A stretch of 23,539 bases of DNA from Larix sibirica (taxonomy: Eukaryota > Streptophyta > Pinopsida > Pinales > Pinaceae), in assembly GCA_004151065.3 (NCBI GenBank), contig NWUY0300053008.1, positions 8,972-32,510 of the forward strand, given 5' to 3'. This document shows, piece after piece, positions 8,899 through 17,291 of the stretch. Made by a program: the position numbers and the translations under genes. Position 1 is the first letter of the stretch, and each line of letters begins with the position of its first letter. The notes beneath the pieces are model-generated. The model was not told where the DNA came from and made no database searches. It worked only from the letters and a program-made list of their open reading frames with translations.

Positions 8899-9530
8899 CC
8901 AAAGTTACATAAACCCTTAAATCTGGGGACTTTGCATGGGTAGATGCTTTGCGTCTATATGGGGTTTGGGGTGGTTTATTAACGGGGTGGAGAAAGAAAT
9001 TCCCTCGTATTATTAGCTTTTCGATCTCTCGTGGTCTTTGTGCAATGTTCAGATGCGAAGAATTGGATATTCAGATTACAGTGGTTAATGTTTATGGACC
9101 TTACATTCAGAGGTTGGCATTTTGGCAGAACTTCTTCAAATTACAGGTTATTAAAGGTTATTATAGGTTATTAAAGATAAATATGTTATAGTTGGGGGCG
9201 ATTTTTACTTCAGTGAGTAGAAAAGAAGTTTGGAGATTACAATCAAGGGTTGATCCTTTGGCAAAGTATCTCTTAAATGAAATTGAGAGGACGACCTTGC
9301 TGGATGTGGAACCGGTGGAAATTGTTCCTACCTGGAGGAACAAAAGGATCGGGGTTGCAGGTATTTCCAAAAGACTTGATGGTTTCTTATTTCAGAATAT
9401 CTGCTGAATATTGTAGAAAGATCGAGATCCTGGGTTTCGATCAGAGGGGGCTCAGATCACAATCCGATACTTATACAAGTGGATTTAAACGTTTCAAAAC
9501 GCTATGGCCCCTTTAAATTTAATCTAGCTG
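8899..9530 (+). pseudogene. LINE ORF2 endonuclease domain (APE type), degenerate
   Basis: Recognisable parts: GVWGGLLTGW (about 8960), FRCEELDIQITVVNVYGP (about 9050-9105), a GGDF motif at about 9194-9205 in a shifted frame, WRNKR...KRLDGF (about 9330-9385), and SDHNP (9452-9466), which carries the catalytic Asp-His pair of APE-like endonucleases. At least three frame changes and stops (for example TAG 9189) make it inactive. It continues the domain that starts at 2315. Confidence 0.8.
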
Positions 9531-9779
9531 GTTGAACAAACCAGATTTTAAGGATTTTATTTCAAAGGATTGTCAATTTGTTATCTCCCTGAAGAAAGTT
9601 GAAAAATTAACAGTGGACTGGTCAATGAAAAAAATAGAGCTACAGAGGGGAAATATAGACTCTGGAAGACGGAATAAAAAAGATTTATAAGGAGAATTTG
9701 ACAGGAATCTTTTCAGAGGAGGAACAACAGCAACTTGCACAGTGGGAAGAAAGGTAGATAATTTTGCTTCGAGATTGAG

Positions 9780-10660
9780 AGGTCGATTGGCGAACTAAAA
9801 GCAGGGCAATTTGGCTATCGTTGGGGGATGATAACACAGAATTTTTCCATCGATTCACAAACCAAAGAAAAAGTTTTAACACAATTTGGAAACTCCAGGG
9901 AGCTGACAGATCTTTAGTACGTGGATTCAATAATCTGGCGGTAAGGCATTTCTCATATTTATACCAGGATCCTAGAAATCATAATATGGAAGAGGTAATA
10001 AAGGTATGTTCTCTCTTTCCCAGAATGGTGGTTCTAGAAGATAATGTCAAGATTTTTGCCGCGATATCCTAAAAGGAATTAGAAGCCATTCTTCATAAAT
10101 TTAAGAAATACGAAAGTCCTGGCCCTAATGGTTGGACTATTGAATTTTTCATGTGCTTTTTTAATATTCTTGGGGAAGATCTGTTGAGAGTAGTAGAGGA
10201 AATAAGAATTTCTGGAAGGTTGCTTTCTGGTATCAAATCAACCTTTTTAACCCTAATACCGAAGGTGGAGAAACCGAAGGAGTTTGGTGATTTCCTACCT
10301 ATTTCTCTGTGTAAAAAGCCCTATAAGATAATGCTAAAATCATTGCAGAGAGGTTTAAGCCGTTCCTTGCACAATTTAAATTTCCCGGGAGCAGTTTGTG
10401 TTCTGATTAATGGAGGGGCTTCGAATTTCTTTGTCTCTTCTCGGGGCCTCCATCAGGGCTGTCCCCTCTCACCGTATCTCTTTCTTCTAGTGGCAGAGGG
10501 TCTTAGCAGAATCTTAATTGATGCTAGATGTTTGGGGAGGATTAAAGGAATTGGGTTCGGAGATGATTTTAATATCACATATCTACTTTTTGTAGACGAT
10601 GTTCTGCTAATTACTAATGGTTCAATTCAAGAAGGAACGACACTCTCAGGTATCTGATCT
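9780..10660 (+). pseudogene. LINE reverse transcriptase, internally deleted
   Basis: Motifs in order: LGDDNTEFFH (about 9818-9850), SPGPNGW (10115-10135), LIPKVEKPKEFGDFLPISLC (about 10253-10312), HQGCPLSPYLFLL (10451-10490) and the catalytic FVDD box (10589-10600). The section that normally carries the first catalytic Asp (LDLSKAYD in relatives) is missing: at about 10375-10395 the frame passes straight from the finger region to a VLINGG strand. A stop at 10070-10072 and another at 10655 also break it. It is thus incapable of polymerisation. Confidence 0.85.
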
Positions 10661-11225
10661 CTTTACTATAAATCTACAGGAGTGATTACTAATAAAGAGA
10701 TATTTGCTGTATTTTTCTCAAATGTTGAATTAGAGCAAAAGCAGTTACTGCAAAACTTGATAGGTTTTAATTCTAATGATCTCCAAGACGGGATCAAGTA
10801 CATATGATATTCATTGAAGCCTTGTGTTTACAAGAAAGAGGGATGGTTTCGGTTGATCAGGCATATGGAGGGAAGAATAAGTTTATGGTGCAATAGATAG
10901 ATGTCCAAGGGGGGTGACTTATCCTGGGCAAGGCGGTCTTGGAGGCTTTGTCACTTTATTGGCAAATCTTGGCTAGTATCCAGAAGGGGATTTTGGAGAA
11001 AATAAAAAAGCTTTGTTATAACTTTTTATGGAAAAGGAAAGATAAAAAAGGCCTTCACTGGTCTAGCTGGAAATATCTAGCTAAACCAAAGAGCGAAGGT
11101 GGATGGGGTCTCAAGGACATTTTTGTCTTTAGTAAATCACTGGCAGCCAAATCTGTTTGAAGGCTCATTTCTAGGGAGGGACCGTGGGAAAAAATAGTGT
11201 TAATGAAATATATTAAGCCTGGCAC
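10661..11225 (+). pseudogene. LINE ORF2 thumb/connection region
   Basis: The longest open stretch (10939-11160) reads ILEKIKKLCYNFLWKRKD...GGWGLKD, the conserved segment that follows the reverse transcriptase in plant LINEs. Upstream sequence (10670-10900) is the same region in shifted frames with stops. Homology continues past the stop at 11158-11160 as WEKIVLMKYI. Confidence 0.75.
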
Positions 11226-11241
11226 TAGCCTGGCACTATTG

Positions 11242-11339
11242 TAAACTGGATTCGAGCTGATAATAAAAGGTTCAAAGGGGGATCTGCTTATAAACTGGAT
11301 TCGAGCTGATAATAAAAGGTTCAAATGGGGATCTGCTCG
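11242..11339 (+). repeat. 49-bp tandem duplication in the LINE
   Basis: Units at 11242-11290 and 11291-11339 both begin TAAACTGGATTCGAGCTGAT and differ at only one or two positions. The duplication lies inside ORF2 and shifts its frame (49 is not a multiple of 3). Confidence 0.9.
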
Positions 11340-11487
11340 TTGAAAAGTGATAGTGCAATCCTTTACTGTTATTTGCCCATCCCTTGCTTGGTTGGTGGGT
11401 AATGGGGGATCAGTTAGACTTGATTTGGACACAATTATTGGATGTGGGCAGTGAAGCTTTCTCTCTATCCCCCTTGAGAATCTTCTG

Positions 11488-11960
11488 ATGGAAAGAGGTA
11501 TTATTTTCTTATCTCAAGTGGGAATAAGCTCTAATCTTTGCGAACAAGGTTGGCGGTTTGCTTCTTCTTTGGGCTTTCAAGGCGAATGTGCCAGAGAATG
11601 GGATCTATTTGTTGGCAGACTTAGGCGGTCTTTCATTACATTAAAAACTGATTGTGATAAGCTCTTCTTGATTGGCAATCAGTAAAACTGGGCTACAAGA
11701 TTCAAATGATCGAGGAAACTTGTAGGGACAGTTTTGGTGGACAAGATTATGGAAAATCAAGGCTCCCCTTCAATGTCGATTTTCATGTGGTTGGCTTTAA
11801 ATGGGAAGATCACGACCTGGGATTTCTTTCGCAAAAGGTAGTGGCGTGGACCAAACATTTGTTATTTATGCAAAGTGGCGGAGGAATCGATAGAACATCT
11901 CCTGGTTAATTGTTCTTACACAACAGGTCTGGAAGGAAGTTGGAAGATGGCTCAAGCTGA
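11488..11960 (+). pseudogene. LINE ORF2 zf-RVT region, degenerate
   Basis: The frame opening at 11488 (SLGFQGECAREWDLFVGRLRR) leads into a W-rich segment, then CYLCKVAEESIEHLLVNC at about 11855-11915, the Cys/His motif of the zf-RVT domain. The pieces are spread over three frames, so single-base indels have occurred. Confidence 0.7.
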
Positions 11961-12224
11961 TATAATCTAGAGGGAAGATTCATTAAATGACCATCTGAGG
12001 CATTGGTTTCAGAGCCCTGAGTTTAAAACATTGAAGACAGTACCTCTCATTGTCTCTTGGTATGTTTGGTTAGCCAGGAACCAAGCACTCTTCGAGGAGC
12101 ACTAAACACAAACATTTCAAGCGTTCTCATAAGCACAATCTATGATGTTGTTCTTTAGAGAGTTTGTATGACCTCCAAAAATCAGAGTGGTGAGTGACCT
12201 TTAGATAGATAAAAGTTTTACCTG

Positions 12225-12694
12225 GAGATTTTTCGATGGAGCTTGCAGTAGACTGGAGCATAGCACTGGAATTGGGGGAGTATGTTTCCTATCGGTTGAA
12301 TTTTTTTTACTTTTCAAGCTAATGGGAATTTTTTTTACTTTTCAAAGCTAATGGGAATAGGGGCATGCTGAACTTTTAGCACTGCACACTATTCCGAGAC
12401 TTGCCTAGAGGAAGGAATCAGAGAAATCAAAGTTTATGGGGACTCGCTCAGGTATCTAATTGAATAAATGATAAAATTATCTTGAGAAATATTAATCTGC
12501 TGAATATAGGCACAAGATTAAAGGAGATTGTGGAGGCAATCAACAGTTTTAACATCAGTCACATTTACAGAGAATTAAATAATCAAGCTGAACAGCTCTC
12601 AAAGCAAGGTTTACAGCTAGATCCTGGCGCTCTGATCCAGTCATCAGTTCAAGGGAACAACCAAATGACTTGTATCAGACAGAAATTTCTATGA
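12225..12694 (+). pseudogene. LINE RNase H-like C-terminal domain, degenerate
   Basis: FFDGACSRLEHSTGIGG (about 12232-12282) matches the first strand of the RVT_3 RNase H fold, with its Asp. AELLAL follows at about 12370, and HIYRELNNQAEQLSKQGL (about 12560-12615) is the last helix region. Stops and a 28-bp duplication (12298-12353) separate them. Confidence 0.75.
12298..12353 (+). repeat. 28-bp tandem duplication in the LINE RNase H region
   Basis: The motif GAATTTTTTTTACTTTTCAAGC is repeated with a 28-base period; the second unit has one extra A. It probably arose by slippage around the T-run. Confidence 0.85.
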
Positions 12695-12720
12695 TAAATC
12701 TAGTTACTATTTGATCTTTG

Positions 12721-13208
12721 ATGTTTAATCTTTTGAATGTAACCATTAATATGGTGTAAGATGAAGAAAACTTTGAGAATTATGATGATAATGATCTTAA
12801 CAATGAATTTTGTTTTGTCTGAAGTTTGGGGGCTGTTTAGCTCAGTAACAACTTGTGTTTTAATAGCAAGAATGTATTTTGTTCCCTTATTGGAATGAAA
12901 TAGGAGTTTTCATTTTCTTTAAAAAATATTATTTTTCACTTGACAATAAGGTAATTTTGATAATCATCGTGACAAGTTATCATGAACACTTTTTAAAGAA
13001 AAGCAACTCAAGGGTTGATACTCCAAAATTAATACCACAATACCCAAAGGAATGGGTGCTATCATATGATTACCACAATGCCCAAAGGGATCGGTGCTCT
13101 TTATGTTGATCTCACATCCCTCCAAGACCATGACAATAAGCTTAGATAGGGGAGGGGCATCTCAAAAAATATGATTATTATTTTGATTTTTCATGTACAT
13201 ATACATTG
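12721..13208. other. Intergenic stretch after the LINE and beyond the ART exon stop
   Basis: AT-rich with no convincing coding frame. It probably contains the 3' UTR of the minus-strand gene ending at 13209. An imperfect 38-bp-spaced repeat of CACAATNCCCAAAGG lies at about 13035 and 13074. Confidence 0.5.
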
Positions 13209-13607
13209 TCATTTCTTTGTAAAGTGGACTATATATTTCGGGAGCAAGTATTCCGCTTTTTTCAGGACCAGGACATCAGCGGATCCTCCGTTGTTGTAAT
13301 CTTTGCCGGGCTCGCCAAGTAGAGCAGAAGAGAGAAGCATCGTACTTCCTCCTTTGCTGTACGGAATTGATATATTCGGATCCAAAGCAGTATATACCCC
13401 ACTTCCGTACACAGCTCCATTCAGTACCGCCACGCCTTCGCCGCCAATCTTGAATCCTTCTTCTATGATCTTCTCTATCGCATTTTTCTCTGTTCCGTGA
13501 AAGACCAGCCTCTCTTCCACACTTTTCTTCTTATCCCGGAATTCTTCCTTTGCTTTCTCGTACCGCAATTGCAGCGTTTTATTTATTATCAGTTCCACCA
13601 TTGTTAC
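13209..13607 (-). CDS. Terminal exon: second ADP-ribosyltransferase (PARP-like) catalytic domain
   Basis: The exon begins after a clear acceptor (CTGACTGGCAG at about 13608-13618) in phase 0 and ends at TGA (13209-13211), giving 132 residues. It reads as a compact PARP-type catalytic domain: LVFHGTEKN with the NAD-binding His (13497-13499), GSGVYTALDP with the Tyr (13392-13394), a Ser-rich MLLSSALLG strand and ADVLVLKK...PKYIVHF at the end. Aligned to the other ART domain at 17313-18506, the position of the catalytic Glu appears to be Val, so the triad is H-Y-V. That pattern is typical of mono-ADP-ribosyltransferases or inactive members. It is intact, without stops. The preceding exon is 13733-13958. 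Confidence 0.8.
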   Translation of the reverse strand, partial: VTMVELIINKTLQLRYEKAKEEFRDKKKSVEERLVFHGTEKNAIEKIIEEGFKIGGEGVAVLNGAVYGSGVYTALDPNISIPYSKGGSTMLLSSALLGEPGKDYNNGGSADVLVLKKAEYLLPKYIVHFTKK

Positions 13608-13732
13608 CTGCCAGTCAGTTGTACATTACAGATATATAGTTAGGAGACGGAAGGGTAGGAGGTCATTTGAAATCTGTAGAAACAATCAAACAGCGAAGAA
13701 TTAGAAGCCATGAATGCAGTTAACTGATTCAC

Positions 13733-13958
13733 CTTGTAGTCATTCCCGCTAGACATTCTAAAAAATTGGGATTCAGCCAGTCGGAAATGATATTCTGCAG
13801 GACTATCCCCACTAAAATTAGGAGACATGTGGTACTGGATTCGCGTCAAGTTCTGATCAGTCGAGATTTGAGATGGCAGCATGGCTGCTGGATCGAATTT
13901 GAGATTCTTATAATGCACAATATATCGAGGTATCGCCTGATGAGGATCGTATACCACG
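13733..13958 (-). CDS. Partial exon duplicating the end of the first ART domain plus linker
   Basis: Open on the minus strand from 13958 (VVYDPHQAIPRYIVHY) to NDYK at 13733, where a GTGAATC donor starts a 125-bp intron (13608-13732) leading to the ART exon at 13209-13607. It is about 92% identical to 17313-17541, with one in-frame 3-bp difference (SGDSPAEY against SGDHSPEEY), so it is a true diverged copy and not an assembly echo. It ends abruptly at the N (13959), just short of the catalytic Glu codon, and its own upstream part is missing. Either it is a duplicated exon inside the large intron of the gene at 17313-20241, or it is the end of a paralogous gene. Confidence 0.75.
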
Positions 13959-13959
13959 N
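13959..13959. other. Single N at the break of the duplicated exon
   Basis: Sequence on the right side (from 13960) has no similarity to the exon continuation seen at 17542. Like the N at 567 it coincides with a homology break and probably marks an assembly join. Confidence 0.6.
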
Positions 13960-16900
13960 ACGCCTATCGGCGTAATTATAAAAAAATTAGATAATTACAT
14001 ATCATCACTTTTAAAACAATTCATAATATATACTTGGAAAGATACTGTTATATACAAAAATTAGAAGGTTATATATAATCATCTTTATGGCAATTAATAA
14101 TATACAACTTAAATTTAATCATCATCATTTTACGTCAACGATTTGTTGGGATGTTGACCAACAATGATTTCATTTATCTTAGCAAGTCTTTGAAATTATG
14201 GGAGAGGGATCGAGAATGGAGCTTGTGAGGGAAGGCGTCATGAGTCATATATCCTAACACCGTTGTATTATGACATATTATTCATTATCTAGTGTATATG
14301 GTTTATGACACACATGTTTATTGTCAATTTTGTACATGCTACATATGCGACGCTATGACCAAGTTTGTCTAGACCAACACCTTATGTAACCCACTAAATA
14401 TGAGCATGTGCTAAAAACCAAACCTATTAGACTAATTGGAATATATTTTGATGCAATCTTGCCTTGCGGAACTTCTGTCACGTGTAGTACAATCTCGCCT
14501 ATATCTAAGATGATATTCAACAAACATTGTAAATATCATTAGTGTGACCACCCCTATCTTTCTATCCATCAATGCTACCACGATATCATCAATATTGAGA
14601 GTGGTGACTCCAAATTCCTCACACATTCCACTTGATGGTCATGTTATATTTTTGGTACAAATAGCCATGCCTTGCATACACCTACTTCAAGTGATGACAT
14701 GCTATTCATTGGATGCGTTAAATGAACCATATGTTAAATCTATTACATTGCAACATGATATCTAGTGTCCCATGCTTTTTCTTATCATCAAATATGCACA
14801 CCCTTCCACATTCTCACATACCTTTCCTCTATCTTTCTAATCATTAGGTATGCATCTCCTTCTACATTCTCACGTAAAATTGCTTTCTCTATGAAGGTGT
14901 AGTTTGTTTTGAGCAAGATCTTGATAATTTTATCTCTAAATATGAATTATACCATTCTATTCACTCATGATCATTGGTGTCCCTATCTATCAATGGAAAC
15001 CACTAAGAATTCTGCATACTCCGTGTCATTATTAAATGTCGGTGTTATTGGAGGAAAATGCATTCTATAATTGGTATCACAATAATTTTATAAGCTTGCT
15101 AACTCCATTATAACTCAAACTTATAGAGTGCATCAAGGAAAATATTTAAACCAATAAACTCAATGGGTACCCAAGAAAGAATTACAAAAAATAGGGAACA
15201 TGGCTTGTTTTTATTCTCGAACCAATCATAGAAAGGTTGGATAACATGACCTAACCTTTCATTCCCCATTTTAGTACATTTTTTTGCTTATGTTTATCAA
15301 ATTGTTTGAGTGTTTTACCACTAGCATAGATTTAGGAATAGATCGTTCCTATAGGACATGGAGGAGTATCTACTTTAGCTAATTAATAAGGCTTGGGATT
15401 GAATCTTCAGCAACTAACACCAACTATGGTTAGCTAAAGCTCATTATAAAAGTGACTTTTCTAGTTGAAACATGTACCAGAGGAAAAGTTTTAGAGTAAA
15501 CTTCTTCTACAATATTTATCTTATTGATCCATCCCTTAAGCATAGTCATAAGTGAAGCTAGCATGGGTTTCGGTTTAGGCACAAATATAGTCGATTAATA
15601 ACCAATGTCTAAGTCCATTCAAAATCCTATGTCATAGCTCGTTTTATATCCAGATTATATCCTCTAGGTTTAGGGGTAGGTGCAATGACCCATAATCTAA
15701 TAATAATAATAATAAATTAGGTATGGTGGATTCATTAAAGGATGCATTTTTATCTCATCAAATCAATGAGATGTTTTTTCTATGCATATTCAAGAATAAC
15801 TTTTATGGAAAAACTCCTCTTTCTAGTAAGTCGATTCCATATGCAATGAATAGTATGAATTATTGTTCTTAAAAAACAATTCATCTTAAATTGTGGTCTT
15901 TGAAATGCATTATCACAACTTGCTTTAATCAAATCTCTTGCTGAGAATACATCTAGTGGATAAATTATATGCATGGTGTAAATTACATATATTATTGGGA
16001 CTTTGTCATCTAAAGATAAGGTCATGGAATTTGATCCTTAATTGCAATGGATAAATTATGAATGAAATTGTATCTCGAGAATCCTCATGACTCTTGTACT
16101 CATGTAATTATCTCTGCCATATTAAATGAAGTATTCCTGGGACATAATGCCTTTAGAGATGTAAGCTCTCTCTCTCGCACACTTAGACACGGGAGATTAT
16201 AGATGAATTGGATCCTCCTCAAAGTAGCCTTAGCCAAACCTTCAAAGAATTAGAGTAGGATTGAGGAATTACATGGTGTGGTGAATCAAAAGGTGGAATG
16301 CAACAAAATAAAAGGCTACATGTATGGTGGAAAGAAACAAAGGCTACTGGAAAACCAAAAAGCGCACACAGTGTATCAACCGTATGATGTAGTTGTAGGG
16401 TCGAACAGTCGAGAGGATTCTCAAGGTAGAAACAATCGTCATCCAAATTTTCTACTAGTAGAAAATGATTTCGTAGGTTTCGTTACAGCAATTTTAAGTG
16501 GAATTCGGTTAAAAACTTGCCATTTAGGGGTGTTTGAGGTAGTTGATCTATTTATACAATAAAAAATTAAACATGATTAAACCACATAAAATCTTGATTT
16601 TAAAAAAATCTAAAACTTGCCTTACTCATTAATTTAAATAACCTAAAACAAATCTGCCATACACTACCTGACTGCATAATGGAAGTTCATACGTAAATTC
16701 CTTTCCACGTGAATATATCTATCAGAAGTCCAGTGAATAAATGTTCAAATAATTAGTTTTATGTTCACAGTCTCACTCCTCAAAACCCAATTAATTTTGG
16801 TAGGTGATCTGCTTTGGCGTTTGGTTATTTGCACTCGGATCTCCTTGGAACCATGCAACTTCTTTATACTTCACACTTTCTGTACAATTGCAAATTTCCT

Positions 16901-17291
16901 TGGAACCCTGTAACTCCTTTATAGTTTACATTTTCTAGATAATATGTTGATTTATACCATTAACCTGTCGGTGTTTGTAATATATTTATTATTAACTTCC
17001 AACCGATAATTTAAATAAAACAAAAATCTAAAGATATGCCAACATACAATATAAAATATGTCCAAGCCTTCCTATACACATTTGAAATAGGGAGCCTCAG
17101 TCGACATCTCAAGAAAATGTAAATACATCAAATTCTAGAAGAATATATTTCACAGAACAAGCTAACTTTTGTGGGCTAGACGAATTTTATGTTTACAACG
17201 GGATGGTGTGATACAGGACAACAGTCAATGGCATCTTAATTCGCTTCTTGTGCAGGGTATGATCTTGGGCTATTGGGAGCTTCTGTGCAAA
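13960..17291. other. AT-rich non-coding interval, possibly a large intron
   Basis: No frame with recognisable protein similarity on either strand; the short open frames have no family features. Seen: a TGTTGGGATGTTGACCAACA inverted pair at about 14145-14164, which resembles an LTR end but has no partner that I can find; a (TAA)n run at 15698-15715; a CT run at about 16165-16175; and a spaced repeat of CCTTGGAACC (about 16842 and 16900). If the exons at 17313 and 13607 belong to one transcript, this is intron. Confidence 0.5.
15698..15715 (+). repeat. (TAA)n microsatellite
   Basis: Six TAA units in a row. No gene nearby. Confidence 0.85.

Larger units (their letters stand above)
8893..12720 (+). 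mobile_element. 3' half of the interrupted LINE (ORF2 remainder)
   Basis: Directly after the 3' LTR the plus strand resumes a plant LINE ORF2 in the order endonuclease, linker, reverse transcriptase, thumb/connection, zf-RVT, RNase H. All parts carry stops or shifts. The coding homology ends near 12694. A tail of about 30-90 bases may be 3' UTR, but I see no clear poly(A) end or target-site duplication, so the end coordinate is approximate. Confidence 0.85.

Noticed and set aside
12879-13109. 76-residue plus-strand open frame
   Set aside because: No similarity that I can recognise; it overlaps the probable 3' UTR region of the minus-strand gene.
14145-14164. TGTTGGGATGTTGACCAACA as the end of another LTR
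   Set aside because: It resembles a Copia LTR start, but I find no second copy, primer site or polyprotein in the following 3 kb.
16278-16562. 94-residue plus-strand open frame
   Set aside because: No recognisable motif, no splice or promoter context, and composition like the surrounding AT-rich DNA.
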